Position numbers and translations under genes: made by a program. From contig JARWKL010000009.1 in assembly GCA_029961685.1 (NCBI GenBank), positions 10,553,758-10,617,757 of the forward strand: 64,000 nt of DNA, given 5' to 3'. Every line of letters starts with the position of its first letter. Positions within the stretch are counted from its first letter, which is position 1. The DNA comes from Aristolochia californica. Lineage: Eukaryota; Streptophyta; Magnoliopsida; Piperales; Aristolochiaceae. Below are positions 1-11,463 of the stretch, piece by piece. Under the pieces are notes generated by a model. The model saw only the letters and a list, made by a program, of their open reading frames with translations. It made no database searches and was not told the origin of the DNA.

Positions 1-806
1 CAAAACATGCTCTTAGTGATTGTCTCAACCATATATAGATTTTTGTAATTTGCATACCAACTCCCTCTCGTCCACAAACCCAAGTGGTTGATCCATATAA
101 ATCTCCTCTTTAATGTCTTCAAGTTAGAATTTCATTTTCACATCAACCTAAAATAAGGACAATTAAAAATTTTTAGCAAGAGGTAAAAGGAATTTATACC
201 AAATTTAATGTGGCCATAGGGAAGCATGTCTCCTCATAATCAATTCCATAGCATTATCCCTTAGCCACCAGTTGAACTTTAAGCCTAGCCACTGCGCCAT
301 CCAGGTTATGTTTAACTATGAACACCCATTTGCATCCCGTTGGTTTTTTATGGTGGTAGAGACACCAACTACCAAGTTTGGTTTTCATATAAAACTACCA
401 TTTCTTCTTCCATTGCTGCTCTCCATGTTGGATGTTGAAAGGCCTCATGATAAGACCTAAGACAAGGTGTAGAAAAAGTAGAAGCAAGGTATGTGCAACA
501 AGTAGAGGATAACCGATGAGTAGATACAAAATTAGATATAGGGTGATATGTAGAGGGGTTGAGTGCAAGACCGTCTTTCTTTCCTAATAGCAATAACCTG
601 GTGTTATAGGGAGGACCAAGCACAACAAGCAAAGGAGGAGAACTGACCTCAAGATGATTTGTAGACTTCAAAGGAGGAGTGTTGTGGCCATTGAGAACGA
701 GAATGTAGATGATTGTTGTTTGTGCGTGAACTGAATGGATCTTCCAGTAGCATCTTAGGATTTGGAAAACTTGTACAAGGTGAGAACCCAAGTGGTACAT
801 TTCCAA
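1..806 (-). pseudogene. Copia-A reverse transcriptase fragment
   Basis: The frame 369-806 ends in YHEAFQHPTWRAAMEEEM, the conserved start of the Copia RT domain (RVT_2). RT sequence continues toward base 1 with frameshifts. The catalytic YVDD box would lie left of the window. Confidence 0.75.
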
Positions 807-1029
807 TGGATAAAAAAATTACGTCAAGAAAAGTCACATCTATTAGCACAAACAACCTTGAATGTCCTGAAAAATATATTTAATAGCCCAAGCGTCCAAC
901 TTGTTTTTGTGAGTAGATGTGTCATGAATAGAACAAGTACATACAAAAATCTTCAAAGGAAGAGAAAAACCATTATCATTTGGGAACAACATGGAGTATG
1001 GTGACTTATTGTGAGGAATGAGGAAGGCA

Positions 1030-2030
1030 AACAATTAATAATGAGACAAACAATGAGAACAACATGTGGCCAATAGCAATAAGACACATTCATATACTAT
1101 AGTAAAGCCTTGAGAACTTCAAGTTACTATCATTTTTTTCTTTTAGTCACTCTATTCCATTATGGAGTGTAAACACATGATGTTTGATGAATAATATCAT
1201 CATCAATACAAAAATTCTAAAACTCACTAGACATATATTCTTTGGTATTGTCAAAGTGAAGGATTTTCAAATGTGACCAAATTTAGTGGAGATCATAGCA
1301 TAAAAAAATTTAAAATAGGTAAAACTTTAGACCTATATTTTATCAAGAATAACTATATAGTCATCAACAAATATGATAAAGTATTTAGACTACAAGATAT
1401 TTGAAACATTCAGTTGACCCCTTATATCATTAAGAACTTAAGAAAATGGAGTAACAACCTTAATTTCAGACCGAGAAGAATAAGTACTTTTATGATGTTT
1501 ACTCATATGACACACTTCACATTGTAAGTTAGAAATAGAATTCAAGGAGGTAAACAATGATTGGATAAAGTATAGTGAAGGATGTCCCAATCTATTATGC
1601 CATTGTAGAGCATTTTCTTGTGAACTTATTGTGGTAGTTACTACTGGCTTGTCTCAGAAGTAAATGCCCCCTACTCATCATCTCCACCAATCAACTGTTT
1701 GGTCTATAGATACTAAAAAATATAATGAGTAGGAAAAATTTATATAGAAATTTCACTTTTTTATTATCTAAATGACACACATTAACTCAATGGAAATCGA
1801 AGAACAAAAAGAACATCATTTAAGTAGAGAGGGGGTGTAGGAGCAGTGGATCCCATTCCTTGTATCATGGTTTGTGATCCATCTGCTATAGACACAAACT
1901 TATCATTCAGGCAAGGAGATAAAGAATTCAAGAGATTAAAATTACCAGTCAAGTGTTGAGAGGCCCAAGAGTCAATGATACAAGGAGATGAGAGGAAGAA
2001 TTAATAGAAAACATAATTGTGAAAATAGAT
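1030..2030 (-). pseudogene. Copia-A protease and integrase remnant
   Basis: Near 1950-1990 the minus strand reads IIDSWASQHLTGN, the Copia protease active-site region with the usual DSGAS altered to DSWAS. Further on (about 1030-1620) come degraded integrase-core and zinc-binding stretches. No open frame of useful length remains. Confidence 0.6.
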
Positions 2031-2235
2031 GCAGCAGTAGTAGAGGTGGATAATGTGTTGAGGTAGAATGGAACATAACCTTTAGTTTTTGAAGTTATTC
2101 AAAACCCCTCATTATTTAAGGCCTATTTACCTTTTGAGGATTCAACACTCCCTTCAAACTTGGTTGTAGTTGTAGTTGAAGCTTGTTCAACAGTGATTCA
2201 TGCTATTTTTCTATGTATTTTCTTACTTGTCTCAA

Positions 2236-2736
2236 CTAGATGATCGGGTCCTCCACAATAAGTACACATTTGATTATGATTTTCTACTCTCTAGGAACCT
2301 TGACTAGTTTTTCCACCCTTAGTATTCCTTCCATGACCTCTATTATTTGTATTTCCTCCTCTACCCTAAGAGTACATGGCTAATGATGTATTTGTAGGTG
2401 TGGCTGAGGATGCATTTTTTATGTGGAACATTTTGACACATATACCATCAAATGAGGGCAATGCAGTGAAGCTAAGAATTTGGGTTTTAGCCACTTCAAA
2501 ATATGGTTTCAGATTTTCAAGACAGATGACAACCACTAATGATTCTGTTTGCTTCTCTTGAGCTGTAATATTAGTTGAATATGGTAGGGCAAGCTTCCAT
2601 TCTTGCATAAGTCTTCTAAGCCTACAAAAATAATCATGCAAATTCTCCCCCTATTTGGTATTATAACATTTTTTTAAGAGCATCATATAACTTGTTGATT
2701 TTAGGATTACATACTATTAAGATCTTCAACTTCGAG
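2236..2736 (-). pseudogene. Copia-A gag fragment
   Basis: An open stretch at 2366-2641 carries a Copia gag (UBN2-type) signature, including HDYFCRLRRLMQEWKLALP and ICLENLKPYFEVAKTQ, which match the gag of Copia-C and Copia-D in this window. Near 2236-2274 a zinc knuckle can be read (CTYCGGPDHLVET) whose last cysteine appears changed. Nucleocapsid protein in life, non-functional here. Confidence 0.75.
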
Positions 2737-3030
2737 TGTTGGAGAGAAGGAAGAAGGAGAAGAGAAGAAGAGAAGAGATGAAGTGAAGGAGGAGAGGTGT
2801 GAGTATGGCTGAGCGAGAAAGAGAGAGAGATGGTCACTTAGAGTAGAGAAGAGAGAAAGTGAATTAGGGATGTGGAAGATAACCAAACCCTCCTCCTTAG
2901 CCTTTATTTATATATGTCAAAAGTACATAAATTACAAGTATACCCTTCACCCAAGCAAGAGTGAGGAAAAGATAAAAAAATATAAGATATTTATAATAAT
3001 GACACCTAAGCTTGTCTATGTCTTTCAATA
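2737..3030 (-). repeat. 3' LTR of Copia-B
   Basis: 294 bp, TG...(C)A on the plus strand (TGTTGGAG ... TTTCAATA). It is preceded in element sense by the polypurine tract seen as CTCCCCCTCAAG at 3031-3042. It holds a TATA region (TATATAAATA) and a CT-rich transcribed part. The same family is the 3' LTR of Copia-E at 32622-32909. Confidence 0.8.
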
Positions 3031-3037
3031 CTCCCCC

Positions 3038-4128
3038 TCAAGTTGGTGTTAAAAACACATCATATATCCCTAGCTTGGTACATGCAGTGGAGAGAATCTT
3101 GGAGTTGACTGACTTTGTGAATATGTCAGCAAGTTGTCTATGAGTTGAGACATGTTTAAGACTTATGATTCTTGCTTGAAACTTTTCTCTCACAAAGTGA
3201 CAGTCCACCTCGGCAAGTTTAGTTTTCTCATGAAAAACTGGGTTGGAGACAATGTGGATTGCTACTTGATTGTCAAAATAGAGTTCTATAGGGCCTTCTT
3301 CGTGGAATTCCAATTCTGCTAGAAGAGGTTTAGTCCATAGAAGCTCATTTACCGCATGTGCCATTGCTTTGTATTTTGCTTCTACACTAGACCTTGCAAC
3401 CACATTTTTTTTACTCCTCCATGTAACAAGTTATTGTTGTGGACTCCATAGCATCACGAGTTATCCACAAGCATAGGAATTAAATTATGTTAATTTACTT
3501 TTAATGTAATTCCATTTGGTTTGGTTTGGTTTGTAATATGGCATGAACCAATTGAACCATGGGTCTAATTTGTATTTCCGTCCTCAACCCTATTTATGGG
3601 GATGTCAAGGTGAAGGAAAGTAAGTATTGAGAAATAGAATTAAATGGGTAAGATTCTCCCTCAGAGATCTAGGTCGGATTCTCCCTTTGAGGTCCAGATC
3701 GAGCTTCCTTCAAAGCTCAATCATTCCATTCCTATTTCCATCGTTCAAGAAACAAGAATCCTCTTCCAGTGTCAAGAACCAATATGGAGCGAAGAGAGGA
3801 AATCAGGGTGACTCGATCCATGGCTCGGGAAGAACCTAACAGTTACCTCCAACTAGAGTATAATATCCTGAGTAGATTTTTTTTCATCTGATGATCCAAC
3901 CCAATCCGCATTGACAAAGCTTTCAATATTGAAATGACCATGACACTTATATAAAAACTCTTGTCCTTGTGCCTTTGTCAAGTACCTGAGAATCCTCTCC
4001 AATGCTTGCCAAGGAGACATATGAGGTTTATGCATATACTGACTGACCACACTAATTGCAAAAGAAATATATGGTCTAATCACAATCAGATAGATAAGCT
4101 TGCCAACTAGCCTCTGGTACTTGCCCAC
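3038..4128 (-). pseudogene. Copia-B RNase H domain, split by solo LTR
   Basis: The part 3038-3403 carries VARSSVEAKYKAMAHAVNEL, LYFDNQVAIHIVSNPVFHEK, VDCHFVREKFQ and LADIFTKSV, all Copia RNase H motifs (S/E/D catalytic region). The part 3853-4128 carries the RT/RNase H connection (KYQRLVGKLIYL, SQYMHKPHMSPWQALERILR). The 407-bp solo LTR separates them; before insertion this was one domain. Confidence 0.85.
3435..3841 (+). repeat. Gypsy solo LTR inside Copia-B RNase H
   Basis: 407 bp starting TGTTGTGGACTCCATAGC and ending CCTAACA, flanked by GTTAT (3430-3434) and GTTAC (3842-3846), a 5-bp TSD with one change. It closely matches the LTR at 27287-27735. Removing LTR plus one TSD rejoins the RNase H frame of Copia-B. 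The last 60 bases still carry the start of the Gypsy gag reading frame (ATG near 3784; VTRSMAREEPN), so a coding start survives in the solo LTR. Formed by recombination between two LTRs of a former full element. Confidence 0.9.
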
Positions 4129-5140
4129 ATCAACTTCTTTTCTTGAGGCAACACATAGTTATGTATCTATCTCCATAAGGGTGTTAACAAGGTGACATCC
4201 CACCATTCCTTTTCTTCAAGTAAGTCAATAACATATTTTTTTTGTGATAAAATACCATTCTTGAACTGAAGAACCTCAATACCGAGAAAGTACTTAAGGA
4301 GTCCCAAATCTTTCATCTTGAATTCATTGTACAATTTTTTTTTTACTTGTCTAATACTATCGGTATCACTTTCCATCAAAATAATATCATCCACGAATAA
4401 AGCAAGTAGTACGACACCTTTCTCAGTATGTTTGACAAATGCAAAATCGTCCACAGAGCACTCTGTAAACCCGAATCAAATCATTACTTGACTAAACTTG
4501 TCAAACCAGGCCCATGGAGATTGCTTCATACCATATAATGATTTTTTAAGGTGGCACAACAACTCCCCCTTAACCACATATCTAGGTAATTGATGCATAT
4601 AAATTTTCTCTTTAATATCTCCATTAAGGATGACATTCTTTCCATCGAGCTGAGCTGAAAGATAGTCCTCGAGAATTAGCAGTGAAAGATAATAACAGAT
4701 GCATCGAATTTAGCTTGGCGATTAGAGAAAAGGTTTCTTCATAATCAATACTATAACACTGGGTATAGCTTTTAGCCACAAAGCGGTCTTCAAAGCTAGC
4801 CATTGTGCCATTTAGATTCTATTTGACAGTGAAGAGTCATTTACAACCCACTGGATTTTTGCCAGCTAGTGGGGAAACAAGGCGCCACACTTGATTCTTG
4901 TACAGGGTTGTCATCTCTTCGCCCATGGCATATTTTGATCTTGAATTATATAGGGCCTCCTGATAAAACTGAGGAATAACAACAGAAGAAATAGAGGCAA
5001 TAAATTGACAACAAGATGGTGATAACCAATGGGTAGATAAAAATTGAGCAATGGGGTGAGAGGTAGAAGGTCAAGTGCACGCCCTAGGTTCTTTCCGAAG
5101 AGCAATAGGCCGAGTATCAAACCGAGGACCAAAAATAGGG
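4129..5140 (-). pseudogene. Copia-B reverse transcriptase
   Basis: The frame 4167-4454 includes the RT catalytic box as LFVDDIILM and the following KDLGLLKYFLGIEVLQ motif. The N-terminal RT stretch lies at about 4860-4990 in broken frames. Cannot yield an active enzyme. Confidence 0.8.
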
Positions 5141-5489
5141 GGTGGAGAAGGACAACCTACCTCATCGGCATCTGGAGACTCCATAGGTGTAGTGGTGGGA
5201 CAGCTACATTAATACGATCATGAGCTATTGAGTAATCAATTGGCACAATAGGCTTAGGAAAATCATTTGATACATAACACTAGGTGGGCGCACCGATGGA
5301 TGAATAAAAGGCCTGCTCAAAGAATGTGACATCACTCAAAACAAACAATTTCTAAAGAGACAGATTGTAACACACATATCCTTTCTGAGTATGAGATTAG
5401 CCAAAATAAAATACATTTAATTGCCTTGGGATCCAATTTAGAAGTATGAGATAAAATATCATGAACAAAGTAGGTTCATCAAAAAACTC

Positions 5490-6070
5490 TCAAAGGAAGA
5501 GAGAACAACTTATCTCTAGGAAAAAAAGATGAGAGTATGATGTTTGGTTACCAAGCACTGAAGATGGTAACCTCTTAATGAGATAACAGGCTGTGAGGAT
5601 GGTATGAGGCCAGTAGAAATGAGGCACATGCATATGATGGAGTTGAGCATGGGCAAACTCAAGAAGGTGTATATTTTTTCTTTTAGCTACACCATTTTGT
5701 TGTGGTGTATAAACACAAGAGTTTTGGTGCTGTCCTAGCAAAAGGATTGGAAGTTTGTAAAAAAATATTCTTTGGCATTATTGGAATGAAGAATCTTTAA
5801 GGTAGTGTTTAGTTGAGTAGATACCATGACACAAAAAGACATAAAAGAGGTAAGACTTTTTATCTCTCTTTTAATAAGAACAACCATGTAGCCCGAGAGA
5901 AATCATCCACAAATGTAACGAAATACTTTAAACGAGAAACATTTGAGATGTTCATATGGCCCCAGATATCAGTATGAACTAAAGAAAATGGGGCAACGCC
6001 TTTGGTTTCACTACGAGGAGAATAAGTACTATGTTGGTGTTTATTCACGTGACAATTTTCACAATTGAGA
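5490..6070 (-). pseudogene. Copia-B integrase
   Basis: 5860-6048 has the integrase core start (FSLVHTDIWG, then YFVTFVDDFSRATWLFLL), and 5490-5741 has the YTPQQNGVAKRKN motif with the catalytic E replaced in context. Stops between the blocks. DDE integrase remnant. Confidence 0.8.
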
Positions 6071-6439
6071 CTGAAAATGGACTATAATGTGGGAATAATC
6101 TATTTGAGAGACTGGAGGGATAGATGTCCTAATCTATTGTGCTACTAAAGAGTCATATGCCAAGCACTAGTTGTGGCTGTTAGTGCTGGTGAATCAAGAT
6201 AATAGAGCTTCCCTCTTTCACAGTCTCCACCAATAACCTTGTCTTCAAATCCTGAAGAATACAAGAAGTGAGAGAAAAGGTGATGGAACAGTTAAATTTG
6301 CTAGTTGACTGATGGATAAAAGGTTTAATGGAAACTCAGGAACAAATAGGACATCTTTCAAATGAAGAGTAAGTGTAGCAAATGTGAACCCCATCCCACA
6401 GACCTTGGTTTGGGATCCATCTACTATAAAAAAACTAAG

Positions 6440-6795
6440 AAGATATAGAACTCAGGAGGGTACCATTACCTGTCAAGTGCTCAAAGGCCCCATAGTCAGT
6501 GATCCATGATGGAGAATTAGCTGAAACCATACCTTTTATAGAAGTAGCGAAAATAGGAAAATTTTTGTTGGAGGTGACCTGGTTGTTTGTATAAGCCATC
6601 AGACGCTTTATCTACTAAAGTAGAAGAAACTCTATGGCAGAGACAGTCTTTTAGCCTTTGGTGTTCTTAAGAGCCATCGTAGTGCGTACTAACAATAGTT
6701 AGTGAGTAACAATCCAAGGTAATCAATTCGAGGATTTTCTTCTTCAACACAAATATCTCAATTAAAAGGACCCAATATGCAGCAATGAGGGTAAT
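6440..6795 (-). pseudogene. Copia-B protease remnant and unassigned sequence
   Basis: Around 6490-6550 the minus strand gives a degenerate protease site (ITDYGAFEHLTGN-like). From about 6600 to 6795 nothing protein-like is clear. A short piece near 6660-6690 resembles 50450-50480 in the non-autonomous element G, which suggests a shared non-coding repeat. Confidence 0.4.
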
Positions 6796-7284
6796 TGTTA
6801 TAAGGTGGGACCAAACCTACCATGCCCACATGAGGTGGTATGATGAGTCACCACATGAGGTGGCATAATGAGTCATCACATGAAGAGGCATAATGAGTCA
6901 CATGAGGAGGAATCCTCATCACATGAGTTGGAAGATTTTCTAATCTTCCTTGATTAATGTATTTGATTGATCTTCTTTTGATTGATGTAATTTAGCTAAT
7001 CGTGATTAATGTAATTAGGGATCCTAATTGATTGAGGAGTTTCCCTAAATATGTAATAGAAATAGTAAAAATAGAGGTCTTGTTTGAAGGCTTCAATCAA
7101 ACTCTCTTCTTCTCCAATGCGTGGAAGAATCTCTCTCCTACCTTAAAGTCTCTCTTCTCCCTTTTCTCTTCTCTCCTTTCTACCCGAGCTCTCTCTCTTT
7201 GCTCTTTTCTTGTCTTCTCTCTCTTCTCTCTTTTCACTCTCTCATCTTGCTTGAGGCTTCAAGCATGGGGTTGTAAATTGAACA
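6796..7284 (+). repeat. 5' LTR of Copia-C
   Basis: 489 bp, TGTTATAAGG ... AAATTGAACA, directly followed by the primer-binding site. The 5 bases on its left are GTAAT (6791-6795). A CT-rich transcribed part lies at 7100-7250. The same family forms the Copia-D 5' LTR at 30557-30972. Confidence 0.85.
6829..6920 (+). promoter_or_regulatory. 25-bp tandem repeats with TGAGTCA in the LTR U3
   Basis: Three copies of a 25-bp unit (CACATGAGGTGG...ATGAGTCA) place TGAGTCA at 6844-6850, 6869-6875 and 6894-6900, with partial units after. TGAGTCA is the GCN4/Opaque2-type bZIP site. Repeated U3 motifs of this kind often act as retroelement enhancers; activity here is inferred. Confidence 0.55.
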
Positions 7285-7296
7285 TGGTATCAGAGT
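7285..7296 (+). other. Primer-binding site of Copia-C (initiator tRNA-Met)
   Basis: TGGTATCAGAGT immediately after the LTR, complementary to the 3' end of plant initiator tRNA-Met (usual element form TGGTATCAGAGC). It sets the plus orientation. Confidence 0.9.
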
Positions 7297-8525
7297 ATTG
7301 AATTTAGGATCCCCATATTAAAAGGATGCTCTAAGAAATGATCAATGCCTCTCGTAGAAGGCTCTTTGTGAAGAAAGATTGAAACTTGTTGAGATAAGTT
7401 TTTTTTTTGTTATTATGACTTCATGCTCTTGATTTTCTTATCTCTAGAATATGGTTCAAAGATGATTTTGTACTGTCTTCATCATATGAAAGTATTGAGA
7501 TTTATGCATCTCGGATTACAATAAGTTTACCATGGCTGTTTTTGTTGGTTTGCAAGTTCTTGGCTGAAAATCAGTTTATGTTGAAATTTTTTGCATGAAG
7601 AGTTATTATTTAGAAGGAACAAACTTTTTCTGATGAAGATCAATGTTCTTGAGCCTACTATGAGTGGTTTTTTTATCCATTGGATTTTTAAAATCTAATT
7701 ACTTAGCTTCTATGCTAAGCTTCTCCATTAAATGAATTGTTTGAAGAATTGGAACTCTACTAGGTTTTGTGACTTTTTTTATGGAGATTTTTTTTAGGTC
7801 TCGGTGCTCATATGAGTATTAAAAAGTTATGCTCATCTCTCATGCCAAGGTTCATCAGTTTTGAAGAAAAAAAGAAAGGCAAAGCTCAAAGAAGAAGGTT
7901 GTTTTTTGTACAAAAAGTTGTGAAGAGTTTTTTAAAAATTGGGAGGCTAGACCATGTTTGATTCAAAGCCACGAGTTGGCTGCTTGTTCTTGAAAAATAA
8001 AGAATGGAATATTCTGTTTTACATAAAAGGAAGCAAATACAAAATATTTAAGGAAGTGGTCTAGTTGGCACCGATCTATTTGAAGAAAGATTGTTGTGTT
8101 TTTTTGAGATCTCACATTCAATCAATATCATTTTGATTAGGCCTGATTTGTTAAATTTTTGATCAATCATATCTTGCCTAATTCATGAGGGATTGAATCT
8201 AAATTGGTTTATTCCAGGCTGAAGTCAAATATATTTTTGGAATGATCATAGAAAGATCTAACTCAAAATGCCACCTTACCTTACTTAATTTCATGTTGGT
8301 TGATCGATTTTTGCTATTCTCTAAAAAGAAGAGTAGAGAATTAATTATAAATTTTTTTGGCCAGCAAATTTACTTCCCTAAAAGGGTTTCCTCCTTGCCT
8401 AAAAGGCTAGATAAGCTCGGGTTTTCCTCCCATTTACCTGAGCTAGACTTGGCTTCACTTGATTCTACAAGCCACTTACTTAGGCAACTTGACATTTGAG
8501 TATACTATTTGCCTTGAATTGCCTC
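7297..8525 (+). other. Long untranslated leader of Copia-C
   Basis: About 1.2 kb between primer site and gag with no protein-like frame that I recognise. An open frame at 8242-8499 has no known domain. The same leader occurs inverted in Copia-D (about 29340-30544), so it is an inherited element part and not an insertion. Confidence 0.6.
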
Positions 8526-9480
8526 TTATGGCAGAAGAATATATGGGTAACAAGAATTATATTCTCAAGATTACTACCATACCCTTTTAAGGGATATCAA
8601 ATTACTTGAGCTGGTCCAAATCGGTTCGAGGGTTTCTAATTACAGGGACCTACGCGGCCACCTAACCAAATTTGGGCCACCCATTGATGAAGAAGATATT
8701 GCTTATGCTAAGTGGTTAAAAAATGACACTTTGGTAATTAGTTGGCTCATCAACAACATGCAAGAACTTGTCTCCAATAATGTTGTTCATCTCGACACTG
8801 CCAAACAAATTTGGGAGACATGTACTCAGTTGTACTCCAGCTCCGACAACTTACAAAGGCCACATGATATTCTCCAAAGTATGTTAAATACTAAACAAAG
8901 AGAAAATATCCATGAATATTTGGCTCGATTTAGAGGCCTTCTTTAAGAATGGAAGCTAGCTCACCTAACTCCACCGATGTCTCTCTGTTCAAGACAAGCA
9001 AAAGGAAGCCATAGCCACTGCCATTTGTCTAGAAAATATTAAGCCATATCTCGAGGTTGCTAAAACATAACTCCTTAACACCTTTGCTATTCCAACCTTT
9101 GATGATGTATTTTCCACCTTACTCCATATTCTAGACTCTTCTTCTTCTTCTCCCACTAAAGTATCATCCACAATATACTATGGGAATAGGGCAACATCAA
9201 TCGATCGCGGCCGAGACAATTGAAAAAATTATAGAGGAGGAAAAGGAAGAGGTGGAAGGAATAGTTCCTCTGGAACATAAGGCAAGGAATGCACCTACTA
9301 TGGGAAATATGGCCACACTATCAATCAATGTTGGAAATTCCATGGCACGCCGGAATGGCCCAAGGCTAATCAAGCTTCAGTAAGCGTTACAAAGGAGGAC
9401 AAGTCTGCCTCACTAACAGAAAAGAAAACCTTTACGGATGATGAGTATGACTTATTCAAAAAAATGAAAGCTCTGATGGT
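8526..9480 (+). pseudogene. Copia-C gag
   Basis: 8731-8946 reads WLINNMQELVSNNVVHLDTA and SMLNTKQRENIHEYLARFRG, a Copia gag. A glycine/arginine-rich stretch follows and then a zinc knuckle near 9280-9340 (CTYYGKYGHTINQC, first Cys pair altered). Several stops, for example near 8944. Nucleocapsid gene, inactive. Confidence 0.8.
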
Positions 9481-9840
9481 CTCTCCTCCAAGTTCCTCCT
9501 CAACTGCTGCTGCCACCACCGCTTCAAGTATGCTCTCTACATCTTCCTCCCCTTCATCCTGGATAATTGACTCAGGAGCCTCCGAGCATCTCACAGTTAA
9601 CAAAAATGTACTCCACTCTATCTCTACTTGTCTCTCAAATAAATTTGTGACCATAATTGATGGCACCTAAACTAAAGTTCTTGGGAAAGGATCCACCATT
9701 GTTACACCATCACTTTCCCTCACAAATGTTCTTTTTGTTTCTACCATTCCCTTGAATCTATTATCTTTTAGTCAACTTACACAACATTTCAATTACTCCA
9801 TTACCTTCACACCCACTTCCTGTGTGTTTTAGGATCTTAC
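9481..9840 (+). pseudogene. Copia-C protease
   Basis: The aspartic protease site is intact as WIIDSGASEHLT with DSGAS at about 9569-9583. A serine/threonine-rich linker precedes it. A stop follows near 9668. Confidence 0.8.
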
Positions 9841-10539
9841 AATGAAGCAGGTGATTGGTGAAGGTTGTGAACAAGGGGGGTTCTACTACCTGGATGTTCC
9901 TCAAATAAATTTCGTCTCAACCAAGCACACCGAGACAAGTCTATTATGGCACAATCGGTTGGGACATCCATCTACACAATCTCTTCATTTTCTTTTTCCT
10001 ACCTTTAAGGATATGTCAAGTTTAAATTGTGAAGTGTGTCCACTGAGCAAACACTAGTGGACCACATACTCTCCTCGTCCTGAACTTAAAAGTGTTGCTC
10101 CTTTTTTGTTGATTCACACAGATGTATGGGGACCCTTGAGCGTCTCAAACATTTCCCGAGTGAAGTACTTTATTACCTTTATTGATGATTTTACTCGTAC
10201 CACAAGGCTCATTCTCTATAAAGAATGATTTCAAATAGCATCAAATTTTAAATTCTTTCATGCTATGGTGGTAACTCAATTCAGTGAGAAAAATAAAAGT
10301 ACTTAGGTCTGATAATGCCAAAGAATATTTCTAGTGATCTTGACTATTTTTTCAAGCGAATGACATTATCCATAAAAAATCTTGTGTCTACGCCCCCCTT
10401 AGTAGAATGGTGTAGTAGAACGGAAGAACCATCATCTTCTTGAGGTAGCTTGTAGCTTATTGTATACCATGAATGCACCATATTTTTATTCGCTGTATGT
10501 CATCCTTACTGCATGCTTTCTTATAAATAGGTTACCCTC
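9841..10539 (+). pseudogene. Copia-C integrase, first part
   Basis: 9842-10057 shows the zinc-binding region (LLWHNRLGHPSTQSL ... CEVCPLSKH, H and C pairs). Then comes the catalytic core start near 10110 (IHTDVWGPL) and FIDDFTRT. Interrupted at 10539 by Gypsy-1; integrase resumes at 15654. Confidence 0.8.
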
Positions 10540-10918
10540 TGTTAGGTTCCCTTGCCATGGATCGAGTCACCCGGCGATCTCCTGTGGCTTCCAGGTTGAA
10601 TGACGATGAAGGGAGTGACTTAGGGTGCTTAGAACGACCAATGGTTAGGGAAGATGTTGAGCTTTCAAAGGAGCTCCACCCTTAGGCCTCGTGAGAGAGA
10701 GAACCTGATCTCATTTACAACTATTGATCAATGCTTACCCTTTCATTAACCAGACGTCCCTTTAAGGGGGATTAGGAAATGACGCCAACAAAGGGCAAAC
10801 AAGAGGCCATAAGTTCCAACCGAATTACAAGAAAACCTACTAATGAAATAAAGTTTCAAATTACATAATCTACCCTTTGTGTCGACTAGCCACTCTTGAT
10901 GCTATGGAGTCCATAACA
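10540..10918 (-). repeat. 3' LTR of Gypsy-1
   Basis: 379 bp, TGTTAGGTTCCC ... CCATAACA on the plus strand. It matches the 5' LTR except for a block of about 20 bp (near 10630-10650) missing from the other copy and scattered differences. In element sense it begins TGTTATGGACTCCATAGC, shared with the LTRs at 3435, 26673 and 27287. Confidence 0.95.
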
Positions 10919-10929
10919 TCACCCCCCTC

Positions 10930-11463
10930 CTAGAGAAAGAGCTTGTCCTCAAGCTTGAAAGTGGCCTGGAAGGACTCGAGTGGCTCCCAAGAATCTTCAA
11001 CCAGGTCTTGGGTAGTCCATTGAACTAAAACTTCCCATGAGCCCTGAGCACAGCGAGCTTGCAGTACCTGCGTTGGAGTAGGAATCGACCGGCCATCTTG
11101 TATAGGCGGCAAGGGTGTATGCAGTAGTGGGGAGTCGCCCCTGAATGGCTTCGAGAGTGAGACGTGGAAAACGTCATGGAGCTTGGCGTTAGGTGGAAGT
11201 TGCAAGTGATACGCCACATTGCCAATACGTTGTAGCACCTGGAAGGGACCATAAAATTTGGGAGAAAGTTTATGCCTTTTGGATACAGCAAGTGAAAGTT
11301 TGCGGTATGGTTGGAGCTTCAGCCATACATAATCCCCAGGAGCAAAGGAAAGAGGACAATGGCCCTTGTCATATGTTTGCTTCGTAGTGTCTTGAGAGTG
11401 CTGCAAGTGAGCTCTAACCTCGGAAAGCATGGTATCCCGTTCCTCTAGAGCCTGGTCCAGCAC
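10930..11463 (-). pseudogene. Gypsy-1 integrase C-terminus with chromodomain-like tail
   Basis: 177 codons: GPY/F-like module (YVWLKLQPYRK, KLSPKFYGPFQVLQRIGNVAY, LHDVFHVSLSKPF), then a chromodomain-like stretch (WEVLVQWTTQDLVEDSWEPL) ending FKLEDKLFL just before the polypurine tract. Chromodomains direct chromovirus integration. This tail is the reference for the in-frame pol tail in the element at 36049. Confidence 0.88.

Larger units (their letters stand above)
1..2736 (-). mobile_element. Copia-A, Ty1/copia remnant, runs off the left edge
   Basis: Decayed Ty1/copia internal region read on the minus strand: gag at about 2236-2736, protease near 1960, integrase about 1030-1620, reverse transcriptase from 806 to beyond base 1. 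Domain order (gag, protease, integrase, RT) is that of Copia, not Gypsy. Many stops and frameshifts. On the right it is cut by the LTR of Copia-B at 2737, with gag sequence directly against that LTR and no primer site, so B inserted into A's gag. A's own LTRs are outside the window or lost. Confidence 0.85.
3031..6795 (-). mobile_element. Copia-B, Ty1/copia internal region
   Basis: Minus-strand Copia body between its 3' LTR (2737-3030) and the 5' LTR of Copia-C at 6796. Order in element sense: protease (about 6440-6560), integrase (about 5490-6070), RT (about 4130-5000), RNase H (3038-4128). Broken by many stops. RNase H is split by a solo LTR at 3435-3841. Its 5' LTR and most of gag are missing; 6600-6795 is not clearly coding. 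Confidence 0.85.

Noticed and set aside
8242..8499. 85-codon frame in the Copia-C leader.
   Set aside because: Not kept in the matching leader of Copia-D as far as I can see, and no similarity to gag.
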